Origin: Balanoglossus misakiensis
Lineage: Eukaryota > Hemichordata
Length of the DNA: 64,000 nucleotides
Reading direction: 5' to 3'
Assembly: GCA_040954595.2 (NCBI GenBank)
Contig: CM082590.2
Coordinates: 248,001-312,000, forward strand
The position numbers were made by a program, and so were the translations under genes. Under the pieces are notes generated by a model. The model was not told the origin of the DNA and made no database searches. It saw only the letters and a program-made list of their open reading frames with translations. Shown one piece after another: positions 50,601 through 62,572 of this stretch (position 1 is its first letter; each line of letters opens with the position of its first letter).

Positions 50601-53600
50601 GATGACTGGTGTGTCGATGTGTCCTGGCCTCTGACAGAGGAAATCCATCACTATATCATGCTGGGAAATCCTTGGGTCGAGACCTACCAGTCTCTGAAGG
50701 GAGAAGAAATTGAGAAGTTGAATTGCAATGAACTGTATCCAGTGCTGCCATGCTGCTACTGACTTAAAGGGACAAAAGCCTCTCTCTCTTGCTGCCCTTT
50801 TTCCATTATTTATGTTTCATACAAGACACCGTTTATGTCATTCTACACGTGGATATATAGTGAATCAACATTCGACCACACACAACTTCCATACCACTTG
50901 CAGACACGAGAGTGAAAAACTCACCAAAGTGAATAATCGGTGTTACCATTTATTCATTTTGGCGAGTTTTCACTCTCATATCCTACAAACAGGATTAAAG
51001 TTGTGTGTGGTCGAACGTCACTATACATCCACATGTAGAATAACACAAAAAGTGTCTTGTATCAAACATAATTAATGGAAAACGGACAGCGAGAGAGAGA
51101 GAGACTTTGTCCCTTTAATAGACCATGAGCCAGTAGGGGTTTACCTCCCACCCCCCCGGGGGAATTTTCGAGACAATGTTTTTCTGAAAGCGTATCATAT
51201 ACTGAGTAAAATTCACTTTGTTTGCCATCTGGGCACCGGGGCGTTTTCGAGTTATTGGCTTCTAAATTATATTGGGTAACGTATGTAGGAAAGCCTAAAA
51301 GTGCATATAAATTGACGTAGGGGGTAAAATAGTCTTGTAAAATGCTGTCTCTCTGAACGTATACCTCGAACAACAGGGTTGTATTTGGTATCAAAAGAAA
51401 GCTTAATAAACAAGCTTTCCATTAATTACAAAATAAAAGTGATATGACAAATCATGACATCATAGTGACGTCATAAGTCAAAATACCCTTACGAAAATGG
51501 TGTTCTGTTCACCTATAAATGTGAGGTTTTGCAAAACATGTCTCTGTGCAATTGTACTGATGAAAACTGATGAAAACTGTGATGTGTTTGGTATCAACAG
51601 AAAGCTGATTGAGTAAAGTATCTAATTATTGCAAAAAATTGATATGATAATCAATTACGTCATCATTACGTCATACTTCCAAGTACCCTTACCAATTAGT
51701 GACTATGATGACAAGTTATTACCCTAGGAGATAGGTGCCTTTAAATAAAAAAATTGGTAAGGAAGGTTTGTGAAGTCCATTCTATGTAAAAAAAATGGTG
51801 CTGATTCCAAAAAAGTCAGTCTTATTGACCCCACCCAAGACAAAATTGCCATTTTGGCACTTTTTAACCCAAAAAGGTCATTTTTAGAAAACACTAAAAA
51901 CACACTGTTTTCGTCACATTCGAAGATCTGATAACATATGATATGCCTATTCTATGTAAAATTTGGTTGATATTACGAAAAAAGCAGTCTGACTGACCCC
52001 ACTCAAGAAAAAATTGCCATTTTGGCACTTTTTAACCCAAAAAAGGTCATTTTTAGAAAACACTAAAAACACACTGTTTTCGTCACATTCGAAGATCTGA
52101 TGACATATGATATGCCTATTCTATGTAAAATTTGGTTGATATTACGAAAAAAGCAGTCTGACTGACCCCAAACGAGACAGAATTGCATTTTTGACCATTT
52201 TTTGCCCAAAAACGTCATTTTTAGACAAAACTTAAAACACACTCTACTCTTCATATTGATTGATTTGATGACATATGGAAAGTCAATTCTATGTGTAAAA
52301 TGGTGACTATAAAACATAAAGCAGTCTTTTTGACCCCAATCAATACAAAAATGTCATTTTTGGCCACATTTTTGAGGTCAAAAAGGTCATTTTTACAAAA
52401 AAACTAAAAACAAACTGTTTTCTTCATATTCAGAGATCTGATTATGTATGAAAAGTCCATTCTATGTAAAAAAAATAGCGTCAAGGACACTGTGGTCCCA
52501 TTTGAGGATTATGCGGAAAGAGTGACACACAGAATAAAAATTACAGGTGACATTGCAAGCAGATCTGCAAGCAGCAATATCGGGCCCAAGCCAACATAGC
52601 ACATAGCAATAAGCATATCTGCTTTGGATGCCAAGATATGGAAAAGTAGGTCAAAGGTCACCTGAGGACATGCAAAATTTGGGCAAGAAATTTTGACCCT
52701 ATACTGGTCCAGGTTCAACAAAAACCAAACCTATAGCCCTATTGGTTAGCCTGAAATTAGGTATGCACATAATTAATGAGATATGCAGGTGTCACAGGTG
52801 ACCCTCAATTTTTCCTTTTCAATTTTAGTGCCAATCCTCCAAAACGCCAAGTCTGTACCTGCTCTGGATGCCAAGATATGGTACAGTAGGTCAAAGGTCA
52901 CCTAAGGTCATGCAAAATTTGGGCAAGAAATTTTTACCCTATACTGGTCCATGTTCAACAAAAACCAAACCTACAGCCCTATTGGTTAGCCTGGAATTAG
53001 GTATGCACATAATTAATGAGATATGCAGGTGTCACAGGTGACCCCCAATTCTAGCTTTTCAATTTTAGTCCCAACCCTCCAAACGCCAAGTCTGTACCTG
53101 CTCTGGATGCCAAGATATAGGAAAATAGGTCAAAGGTCAACTGAGGTCACCCAAAATTTGGGCAAGAAATTTTGACCCTATACTGGTCCATGTCCCACAA
53201 GAACGAAACCTCTAGCCCTATTAGTTAGCCCGGAATTAGGTATGCACATAATTAATGTGTTAAGCAGGTGTTACAGGTGAGCCCAAAATTTTGCCTTTCA
53301 TTTTGGCCCCATTGTGCTCACTGACCAATAGACAGTCACTGTACAGGACTATTGCACAGACCAGAATTCCACAATAAGACGTGGACATAGCTTAACCATA
53401 GAGGTATAAGTAAAGGTGTAAATTTAATAAAAAGACTAAAAAATTCATAAAAAATAAAACATCCACGATATCAACTTAACACTTACAGGTCGGTGTGAGG
53501 TTGACATATGGTACATGCATACCAATTTCCAAAGCAATCTGACCAGTAATTGTTGACTTACAGAGTTTTGATAAATTTCACATTTTACAAGCTAATTTGC

Positions 53601-56600
53601 ATATTTTTGGGCCTGGCAACTTCGTTTGGACAAACTCCCATCTACAGCCCAGCCTGCACCTACACACCAAATATTGAGGTGATACGCGCAGCGGTTCTCA
53701 AGTTTTTGATGTGGACGGACATACAGACATACATACATCCATCCATACATACACACAGACGCAACCCATCCCATAAGGTCCCATGGTATATATGCCTATA
53801 CCAATGGGACCTAAAAATCTGATTGACCCCATTCTTGTCAAAATTGCGTTTTTGGCAATTTATTGCCTAAAAAGACCTACTTAAGACGAATTTATCATTT
53901 TAAACATTTTCTAGAGAAAAAAATGTTTGCAACTTATAATAAATAAAAGTCCATTCTATCTTAAAAGTAGCGATTTTTCCAAAAAAGCACTCTTACTGAC
54001 TCCACAGAGGGAAAAAATGCCATTTTGGCCATTTTACTCAAAAAGGTAACTGTTTGAAACTTCTTTCTTTATTTTCAGAGATCTTATGATGTACGGAGAA
54101 GGTCCATTTTTGTTGAAAGGGAGCCGATTCCAAAAAAAAATTCTTTTCAGCCCTACAACATTGTCATTTTGGCCATTTTTTGGTCAAAAAGGTCATTTCA
54201 AGAAAAAATGAAAACAAGCTGTTTTCTTCGTATTTAAATGTTTGATTATGAATGGAAAGTCCATTTTTTGCAAAAATATGCTGATACCAACACAACAGTC
54301 TTATTAAGACCCCACTCAATACAAAATTGCCACTAAGCCACCTTCTAGTCAACAATTGTCTTTTTCAGAAAACAAAATAATTGGTGTTTTTTGCCTTTTG
54401 AGTTTTGATGTTATATTTGCATATTTAAAATGTCATACCATATGATATCAGTTGAATTGATGATATTGAAAGGCAGAGTTGCCACAATTTGGCACATTTA
54501 GCCTAAAATGGAACTCAACAATAAAACGAGATGATCCATGTATTCACACTGTATACTATAAGTCGGTTATACATGGTATAATTTTTTTATGTACATCTAT
54601 ACCAGCTCCGGATAGATTGTTGACATTTATCCTCTTCGTTCTGAATACAAAATCAGAAATTATATTATAGCATGATACCTCCGTCATTTTGATTGGACAG
54701 GGGTGCAATCCCACGATGCTAAATACTCAATAGAGCTAAAACTGGCCCCTGAACTAGCACACAACAGGGAAAATGTGGGTTTAAACCTAATAAATATACT
54801 AAAAACTCTTAAATTCCTTGACGTTTCAATTTGGAGATGCTCTAAGTGAATATTTGGGACTTTGCCAGGTGCAGTGCCTGTCTTTTTGTCGCCTGTATCA
54901 TGTTTAATGCTTGGTCCTGGGCGACGTGTTTAGATTCATCGATGCGACTTTGGTTCAATTTGTATACCTTCTTTTACTCTCGACGCTGTATCATCATCAT
55001 TATGAGTTCAATTTGGGCTATCTCCAAATGCAAACATTTTTTTTCTCTAGAAAATGTTTAAAATGATAAATTTGTCTTAAGTAGGTCTTTTTAGGTAATA
55101 AATTGCCAAAAACGCAATTTTGACTAGAATGGCGTCAATCAGATTTTTTTTTACATAGAATGGACTTTTCATACATAATCAGATCTCTGAATATGAAGAA
55201 AACAGTTTGTTTTTAGTTTTTTTGTAAAAATGACCTTTTTGACCTCAAAAATGTGGCCAAAAATGGCATTTTTGTATTGATTGGGGTCAAAAAGACTGCT
55301 TTATGTTTTATAGTCACCATTTTACACATAGAATTGACTTTCCATATATCATCAAATAAATCAATATGAAGAGAAGAGTGTGTTTTAAGTTTTGTCTAAA
55401 AATGACGTTTTTGGGCAAAAAATGGTCAAAAAGGCAATTCTGTCTCGTTTGAGGTCAGTCAGACTGCTTTTTTTGTAATATCAACCAAATTTTACATAGA
55501 ACAGGCATATCATATGTCATCAGATCTTCGAATGTGACGAAAACAGTGTGTTTTTAGTGTTTTCTAAAAATGACCTTTTTTGGGTTAAAAAGTGCCAAAA
55601 TGGCAATTTTTTCTTGGGTGGGGTCAGTCAGACTGCTTTTTTCGTAATATCAACCAAATTTTACATAGAATAGGCATATCATATGTCATCAGATCTTCGA
55701 ATGTGACGAAAACTGTGTTTTTAGTGTTTTCTAAAAATGACCTTTTTGGGTTAAAAAGTGCCAAAATGGCAATTTTGTCTTGGGTGGGGTCAATAAGACT
55801 GACTTTTTGGAATCATTTTTTACATAGAATGGACTTCACAAACCTTCCTTACCAATTTTTTTATTTAAAGGCACCTATCTCCTAGGGTAATAACTTGTCA
55901 TCATAGTCACTAATTGGTAAGGGTACTTGGAAGTATGACGTAATGATGACGTAATTGATTATTATATCAATTTTTTGCAATAATTAGATACTTTACTCAA
56001 TCAGCTTTCTGTTGATACCAAACACATCACAGTTTTCATCAGTTTTCATCAGTACAATTGCACAGAGACATGTTTTGCAAAACCTCACATTTATAGGTGA
56101 ACAGAACACTATTTTCGTAAGGGTATTTTGACTTATGACGTCACTATGATGTCATGATTTGTCATATCACTTTTATTTTGTAATTAATGAAAAGTTTGTT
56201 TATTGAGCTTTCTTTTGATACCAAATACATCCCTGTTGTTCAAGGTATACGTTCAGAGAGACAGCATTTTACAAGACTAATTTACCCCCTACGTCAATTT
56301 ATATGCACTTTTAGGCTTTCCTACATACGTTACCCAATATAATTTAGAAGCCAATAACTCGAAAACGCCCCGGTGCCCAGATGGCAAACAAAGTGAATTT
56401 TACTCAGTATATGATAGGCTTTCAGAAAAACATTGTCTCGAAAATTCCCCCGGGGGGGGGGGGGGGGGAGGTAAACCCCTACTGGCTATGGTCTATAAGT
56501 TCTGTCAGAGTTCTTCAAGTAGTTACACATATCAATCTGCTACAGCTTTTATGAATTACAAAACCAATACATTTTGAATGCTGCACACACTGGTGTCTCC

Positions 56601-59600
56601 AGAAATTTGGCCCTAATTGCAGATTTTGAAGACCTCAGTTAATTGGTACACATACATGTATATATTCCAAGGGATGGGGATTTGAACGTAACTACCTTGG
56701 TGTGCACAACACACAGATTTGTACAAAATGCATTGTGGATTAATTACCTTGAGATATCTGTTGAGATCAGGAACTCTCCTGTCTGCTACTTCTACAGCAC
56801 TTCTTTTCAAATAAATTTTGCCTGTGAACAAAAAGTACACAGATTTGAATGCTATGTTGTCAATGCCAGGCATAAATAAAACACAGTCACAATTTAGTTA
56901 GTCATTATTTTTTTGGGAATAAACTATAAATACTCCACTTATACTCATAATTGTATCATTTTGGGTGGTAGAGGTTAAAAGCTGTCATGATTATGAGCTT
57001 CAGTCTTACAATCAGTACAACTTTCATTATAGCCCCAATAGCTGTCACTGGTAGCATATTTTGTAATTAATGAAATACTTGAATCTTTTCCTTAATATCC
57101 TTAGTTGACAAACGACACTGTTTTGAATTTGTGAAGATTCTAACATCATGTGTACAAACAATGATAGCTGTACATAGTATGTACCCGGGACATGTACAGA
57201 GTTTACTATATTCGGCTCAATCACGTATTGAGCACTCTACTGCAAGCGATCTACAAGTCCACGAAGTAATACAATGATAGTTGTATAATACTCTTGTAAT
57301 GGGCAGCTGAATATAAGTAAATCATGGGTGTGGCACCCATTTTTTATTGAACTTGATCGTATCTAAACCTGCAGCCACAATCAGAGGTTGATGACATGTT
57401 TGTGTATACCCATCAGTAAGCTCATTTAAATGGACAACTCTAAGTTTGAAAGTAAATTCATGAAAAAAAATGCCAAAAATAGCAGCTATTGGGCCTTTAA
57501 CAATGCTTGAATTACTTTTTATAAATGAGTAATTTTTACCTGGTAATTTCCTTGGTCCTGCATGACCAGCTTCAGTTGGGAATCTGTCATCTAATCTTTC
57601 TTGCAGAGTGTTAAAATGACTATATCGTCTTACAATCAGGTATGACTTCCCACTTTCTAGAGTCACTTCAATGAAATATACCTGATGTGCAGAAAGTCAT
57701 TACAACACAAATCAATACATCAGAATTGGGAGTAGTACTTGGACAAAAATACTGTGAAACATGTTATTTTCGCAAGCAATAAATTTTTCGCGGAATACGC
57801 GAGAGCCAAAATAACGTGAATTGTTCTTTTCATAAGAGAATGCGAAAATTAATACTCGCAAAACAGTTGCCTCTTTTGATATCGCGAAAATAACATGTTT
57901 TGCTTCAAACAGTTTGTAACACAGTTTCAACTTTTCACACTCTAAGGATCAGTCAGTATGTCAGCCGACTTACTCAAGATGGTGCAGGCATGTAATTGGC
58001 TCCGAATTGTACCCAAATCTTGTGTATACCCGCCTGTGGCAGGGGTAATCGCTTAATCATAGGCTCATAGCACTGGTAATCATTTGGAAATTTTGTGGAC
58101 ATTTTCAGAAAAAAAATATCTTTTCCAGGATTTTCAAAAGACAATAAAATGAAATTCAATACTTTCAATTTCAAAGATACAGCAATAAAGAATACTGTGT
58201 TATGACACACCCTGTTTAGTTGCTTGGTCGAGAGAGGAATAGCTTTTCTTTGCATAACAAAGGGCCCTGCCTTTTCAACTAGTTCATTTAAATATTAGTA
58301 ATAACCAGATGGTCACCCATATAAAAGGCCTTCTCACAAAAACCACGAGGCACACTTCTCAACACTGACTCGGAGGAGCATGTCACTCCAGCTCCACATC
58401 GCCTTGGGAATTAGGAATTTACCTAGCTGGGCTGGACTCTGTCAGCAACAGACTTTGTGTGAGCAACGGACTACTGTGAGCAACTGACTTCTGTGATCAA
58501 CTGACTTCTGTGAGCAACGGACTTTGTGTGAGCAACGGACTACTGCGAGCAACTGACTTCTGTGAGCAACTGGCTTCGGTGAATGTCGGACTTTGTCAGC
58601 AATGGACTTGTGTGCCTTGGTGAGGCTTGAGTTCGGCCAGGACTTTTGTGGACTCGGTAACTCCTCGACCAAGCAAGGTAAAACACATAGAACATTTTTT
58701 TTCTGTGCGACCTTTAGATTTTAGAAAGTTAATTTTTCAATGAAACATTGTGTTGTTGAACTACAAACTGATCTCCATTGTGTGCTCCCGTTTTTTTCTA
58801 CCGTAACAACTGTAAAATGGGTAGCTTTGGCGAATGATAAATGTTTTCGCAAACTTTACGAGAGCCCCCCAAAAGTAGTAGCGAAACAACAATTATGCAT
58901 AATAGAATAATTATTATTTTCCGCAGATTAGAGAACGCGAAAATTAATCATTGCAAAATAGTCACCTTTGTTGACATCGTGAAAATTCCCATTTTACAGA
59001 CAGTTACAGACAGACTACTCACATTGTATTTAGTTAGATTGGCAATATTTATGGATCTTCTTTTTTCCATATCAATGATGACAGCAGATACCACATGATC
59101 ATTCGATCATATCTGACCCGTGTCGCCAAGGGGAGACTGTTAACCAAGGCAAAACCTCGAGCTACTGAAATCAACTTAGCAAAGGGGGATTGGCCAGAAT
59201 ATGTTGTGCAAACATAATTTTTTTTTTGGGGGGGGGGATCTAATAGAATTATTTTCCGCAGATTAGAGAACGGGAAAATTAATCATTGCAAAATAGTCAC
59301 CTTTGTTGACATCGTGAAAATTCCCATTTTACAGACAGTTACAGACAGACTACTCACATAGTATTTAGTTAGATATGCAAGATTTATGGATCTTCTGTTT
59401 TCCATATCAATGATGACAGCAGATACCACATGATCATTCTTAAGATCATATCTGGGACTGTTGGGGGGAAAAAACAAAGGAGAAAGTTAGAAAACAGAGA
59501 AATCAGCTCTAGAAAATTTCTTATCAGCACCAATTGGGATTTGTGTTTAGAACCACAACAATATGTTTGTTTATTTTTGGAAAAACAACATCAAATTAAA

Positions 59601-62572
59601 ATTTCATGAGGTCTTGTTGAGTTGTTGACAGGATATGGTCAATGGAATATTTGATGACCTGATTAGTTTTATCATCCTGCAGACATAACAATACCATAAT
59701 GTATAATTTCTGGCAGTATGTTTTCAATGTAATGCCTGTAAAGTTCTATTGTAATTTGTTTTATTTCTCTTATTCGATCTGAGATATTTTTTTTAATATA
59801 ATGTGCTTTATGTATAACAGATACAGATTAAGATTATTTTCTTCTCAGATTGGTATTTCCATGATATTTATACCAGTACTGGCAGTATAGAGCTAAAGTC
59901 CCTCTGGGAATAATGAATGCACAATTCTCTGTCTATACGAACATAAAAACACATAATTATGCTTATTAGCCATCTGGCCATATATTCAGCCAAGGTACGT
60001 TCATTCTTGACCATAGTGACATATATGCACAGGGCGATGTCACATACCACGAGTCGCATGTTTATGTGAATTAATGATAATACTAGTAATGTACAAGAAT
60101 ACAAACAATATTTCACCAGAGCCAGTGGCATTCTGTAATCATCATGTGATAGGAAACATAATACATTTGTACACTGTTTGCACAAGAGGGAAGCACTTTT
60201 CTGGGGATGTAAAACATTGCCTGAACACGTCCAGTCCCTCCACTGAATTTATCTGAGACGTGATCAATGAATAGTCGTGACAAAGTCGCCATGCAACATT
60301 ATTATCACACAATGCATTGTGAATGTGAGTGAATTATGGTACTACAGCTGAATTATTTCCGGTTATAATTTGTGATTTCCGTTTTCCTGGAACTTGGAAG
60401 ACAGAGGTGCCCGGGGAGCTGGTGTTGCTAGGTTGACTGGTTTACTGGGGGCTACGAACACACTCAGCACTCGCTACAATCATTGCAGCTACCCCAACCC
60501 CAACAAGTGGGGGCATTTGTTAAGTTCGTTGTAAAACTGAGGGGCCGAAACGACTGGAAACCGTTGCTTAATCGTGAAGGTTGGCGACAAACCACATTTG
60601 ACCCGTGTCGCCGAGGGGAGACTGTTAACCAAGGCAAAACCTCGAGCTACTGAAATCAGCTTAGCAAAGGGGGATTGGCCAGAATATGTTGTGCAAACGG
60701 AATTTTTTTTTTTTGGGGGGGGGGGGGATCTTGGCAAATTCTACTTCCGCATTACAAAATTCTCAGTACTGGCACTGGTGGCCAGAATATGTTGTGCAAA
60801 CACCAACTGTAAATGTAATGGCCTATGTTATTGTTGGGAAATATAGAATTGAATTCAGTTACAAGTACATGTATCAGTGTTTTTGTCTGAGATATTTCTG
60901 GTAAAAAGGGAAACAATTATATTGCCCTGTCTGCATCTGTGTAAATATGCCAGAGAAACGCATTTACCTTCAGCCTAAAATTTTTTTTTTTTAAATATTC
61001 GCTCGCCGCTCCTGGAACTTGGTCCAAAAAATCCGATGAACAAGATTTTTATTCTCTCTGGCCTAATAGAATTAGTTTCCGCAGATTAGAGAACGCGAAA
61101 ATTAATCATTGCAAAATAGTCACCTTTGTTGACATCGTGAAAATTCCCATTTTACAGACAGTTACAGACAGACTACTCACATAGTATTTATTTAGATAGG
61201 CAAGATTTATGGATCTTCTTTTTTCCATATCAATGATGACAGCAGATACCACATGATCATTCTTAAGATCATATCTGGGACTGTTGGGGGGGGGGGGAAA
61301 CAAAGGAGAAAGTTAGACAACAGAGAAATCAGCTCCAGAAAATTTCTAATCAGCACCAATTGGGATTTGTGTTTAGAACCACAACAATACATTTGTTTAT
61401 TTTTGGAAAAAACAACATCAAATTAAAATTTCATGAGGTCTTGTTGAGTTGTTGACAGGATATGGTCAATGGAATATTTGATGACCTGTTTAGTTTTATC
61501 ATCCTGCAGACATAACAATACCATAATGTATAATTTCTGGCAGTATGTTTTCAATGTAATGCCTGTAAAGTTCTATTGTAATTTGTTTTATTTCTCTTAT
61601 TCGATCTGAGATATTTTTTAATATAATGTGCTTTATGTATAACAGATACAGATTAAGATTATTTTCTTCTCAGATTGGTATTTCCATAATATTTATACCA
61701 ATACTGGCAGTATAGAGCTAAAGTCCCTCTGGGAATAATGAATGCACAATTCTCTGTCTATACGAACATAAAAACACATAATTATGCTTATTGGCCATCT
61801 GGCCATATATTCAGCCAAGGCACGTTCATTCTTGACCATAGTGACATATATGCACAGGGCGATGTCACATACCACGAGTCGCATGTTTATGTGAATTAAT
61901 GATAATACTAGTAATTTACAAGAATACAAACAATATTTCACCAGGGCCAGTGGCATTCTGTAATCATCATGTGATAGGAAACATAATACATTTGTACACT
62001 GTTTGCACAAGAGGGAAGCACTTTTCTGGGGATGTAAAACATTGCCTGAACACGTCCAGTCCCTCCACTGAATTTATCTGAGACGTGATCAATGAATAGT
62101 CGTGCAACATTATTATCACACAATGCATTGTGAATGTGAGTGAATTATGGTACTACAGCTGAATTATTTCCGGTTATAATTTGTGATTTCCGTTTTCCTG
62201 GAACTTGGAAGACAGAGGTGCCCGGGGAGCTGGTGCTGCTAGGTTGACTGGTTTACTGGGGGCTGCGAACACACTCAGCACTCGCTACAATCATTGCAGC
62301 TACCCCAACCCCAACAAGTGGGGGCATTTGTTAAATTCGTTGTAAAACTTAGGGGCCGAAACGATTGGAAACCGTTGCTTAATCGTGAAGGTTGGCCACA
62401 AACCACATTTGACCCGTATCGCCCGAGGTGGGCACCCTCGCCGAGGGGAGACTGTTAACCAAGGCAAAACCTCGAGCTACTGAAATCAGCTTAGCAAAGG
62501 GGAATCTTACACAACGTCATACACCAAACATATGTGACATACTTACGCACTAGCGGCGAGTAAGGCAGTCAT
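47531..62572 (-). CDS. NCF4: p40phox/NCF4-like PX-SH3 protein (5' and middle exons)
   Basis: Minus-strand exons in order: 62572-62547 (start codon), 61280-61181 or 59457-59358, 57681-57540, 56821-56748, 50693-50506, 48428-48338, 47629-47531. All phases match. p40phox is a cytosolic regulator of the phagocyte-type NADPH oxidase; its PX domain binds PI3P on endosomal and phagosomal membranes. The PX domain spans about residues 15-135: [40 protein letters not shown] and [14 protein letters not shown]. The counterparts of the four PI3P-contacting residues of human p40phox (Arg and Tyr in RRY, Lys after LP, Arg in RRVP) are present. A linker of about 75 residues rich in Pro, Gln and Lys precedes an SH3 start, [15 protein letters not shown] and SWIE. 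Gene order and phase support NCF4 over p47phox or sorting nexins. The second half of SH3 and PB1 were not found. Confidence 0.8.
47630..50505. other. Introns around NCF4-like exon 6: dispersed repeats
   Basis: Apart from exon 6 (48338-48428) no coding exon was found. 47745-47960 and 50145-50400 are two copies of one dispersed repeat (shared TGGTTACAA, GTCAATGCCATAAGGC, ACAACAGACAAGA), whose right part also occurs at about 2160-2300 in INTS1 block 1 (GCAGAACATTTGGATTGGAC). The remainder appears unique. Confidence 0.6.
48338..48428 (-). CDS. NCF4: NCF4-like exon 6 (Pro-rich linker)
   Basis: 91 nt, phase 2 to 0. Encodes [20 protein letters not shown] then [11 protein letters not shown], leading directly into the SH3 exon as in human p40phox, where PRAEALFDF occurs at this place. 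Confidence 0.75.
50506..50693 (-). CDS. NCF4: NCF4-like exon 5 (end of PX, linker)
   Basis: 188 nt, phase 0 to 2. Encodes [19 protein letters not shown], the last PX helix, then a basic, Gln-rich linker ([13 protein letters not shown]). The intron before it contains the 5.4-kb foldback element and a MITE. Confidence 0.8.
50768..51114. mobile_element. 347-bp full-length TTAA-flanked MITE
   Basis: Long imperfect palindrome with ends AGGGACAAAAGCCTCTCTCT and GAGAGAGACTTTGTCCCT, flanked by TTAA (50764-50767, 51115-51118). It is the longest member of the family in the window and abuts the left end of the foldback element. Confidence 0.82.
51119..56495. mobile_element. 5.4-kb foldback element with about 1.46-kb inverted arms
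   Basis: The left arm (51119-52470, continued at 53819-53931) and right arm (56495-55029) are inverted copies over their whole length; the ends read TAGACCATGAGCCAGTAGGG and CCCTACTGGCTATGGTCTA. Both arms carry tandem degenerate subrepeats with GACCCCA and GCCATTTTGGC. The unpaired centre (53932-55028) encodes nothing recognisable. The left arm is interrupted by the 52477-53812 insertion. It occupies the intron between NCF4-like exons 4 and 5. Confidence 0.88.
52477..53812. mobile_element. 1336-bp element nested in the foldback left arm, three internal repeats
   Basis: Same family as 44060-45058: same start, same terminal hairpin, but three internal units of about 237 bp instead of two. Flanked by AAAAAT (52471-52476 and 53813-53818). 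The matching position in the right arm (about 55141-55153) is an intact A run, which is an empty-site control for insertion. Confidence 0.88.
56748..56821 (-). CDS. NCF4: NCF4-like exon 4 (PX domain, second half)
   Basis: 74 nt, phase 1 to 0. Encodes [20 protein letters not shown] then NRYLK. The Lys after LPG and the Arg of RRVP correspond to PI3P-binding residues of p40phox. Confidence 0.85.
57540..57681 (-). CDS. NCF4: NCF4-like exon 3 (PX domain core)
   Basis: 142 nt, phase 0 to 1. Encodes [20 protein letters not shown] and continues [15 protein letters not shown] to RKLP. RRY carries the PI3P-contacting Arg and Tyr; FNTLQERL is the first PX helix. The 3' splice site is TTTCTGCACATCAG. 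Confidence 0.85.
57756..57905. mobile_element. MITE of the TGTAAAA/CGCGAAAAT family
   Basis: GTTATTTTCGCAAGCAATAA at the left and ATCGCGAAAATAACATG at the right are inverted; the centre has GCGAGAGCC, as in the copies at 8375 and 58808. It lies just upstream of NCF4-like exon 3 in transcription order. Confidence 0.6.
58440..58610. repeat. Minisatellite of about 21-24 bp units
   Basis: Tandem degenerate units built on GAGCAACGGACT and GAGCAACTGACTTCTGT, about eight copies. The minus-strand frame across it ([18 protein letters not shown]) merely reflects the repeat. Confidence 0.8.
58808..59001. mobile_element. MITE with TGTAAAATGGG ends
   Basis: CTGTAAAATGGG at the left and CCCATTTTACAG at the right are perfect inverted ends. 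The right half (TTCCGCAGATTAGAGAACG onward) is repeated at about 59245-59335 and 61074-61158 within the tandem modules, always next to exon 2, so the duplication carried it along. Confidence 0.75.
59023..59114 (-). pseudogene. NCF4: Dead third copy of NCF4-like exon 2
   Basis: Retains the donor and most of the coding part, but four bases are missing next to 59104 (CATTC|GATC where the others have CATTCTTAAGATC) and the acceptor is lost at the join to ACCCGTGTCGCC. It cannot be spliced as an internal exon. Confidence 0.75.
59358..59457 (-). CDS. NCF4: NCF4-like exon 2, copy A (tandem duplicate)
   Basis: Same length, splice sites and frame as copy B, 1823 bp away. Reads [17 protein letters not shown]. 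The acceptor pyrimidine tract is TTTTTTCCCCCCAACAG. Both copies look usable, so this is a candidate for mutually exclusive splicing. Confidence 0.75.
61181..61280 (-). CDS. NCF4: NCF4-like exon 2, copy B
   Basis: 100 nt with acceptor CCCCCCAACAG and donor TAT|GTGAGT. Encodes [20 protein letters not shown] then [13 protein letters not shown], the first strands of the PX domain. It differs from copy A by K/N at the ME(K/N)RR position and N/T at L(N/T)KYY. Because 100 is not a multiple of three, including both copies would shift the frame. Confidence 0.78.
62547..62572 (-). CDS. NCF4: NCF4-like exon 1, start codon
   Basis: Encodes MTALLAAS plus two bases (GC), followed by a consensus donor GC|GTAAGT. 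The next exon begins with T, giving Ala, then [10 protein letters not shown]. Chosen because it is an ATG exon in the right place with the exact phase needed; human p40phox also has a short N-terminus before its PX domain. The ATG lies beside an inverted-repeat element at 62637-62922. Confidence 0.65.

Larger units (their letters stand above)
59115..62504. repeat. Tandem duplication carrying NCF4-like exon 2
   Basis: Two long modules, 59115-60599 and 60600-62410, and a short third start (62411-62504), all beginning GACCCGTRTCGCC. Exon 2 copies are 1823 bp apart. Module 2 contains about 330 extra bases (60730-61062) and a 31-bp motif GGCCAGAATATGTTGTGC.. repeated within it. Small indels (for example near 62104) distinguish the modules. 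Confidence 0.88.

Noticed and set aside
55592-55885. 97-codon frame and similar frames at 52063-52317
   Set aside because: They translate the degenerate subrepeats of the foldback arms and appear inverted in both arms, so they are repeat artefacts.
58442-58672. Minus-strand frame with repeated [11 protein letters not shown]-like residues, possible repeat protein
   Set aside because: It is the translation of a short degenerate minisatellite, without start context or splice sites.
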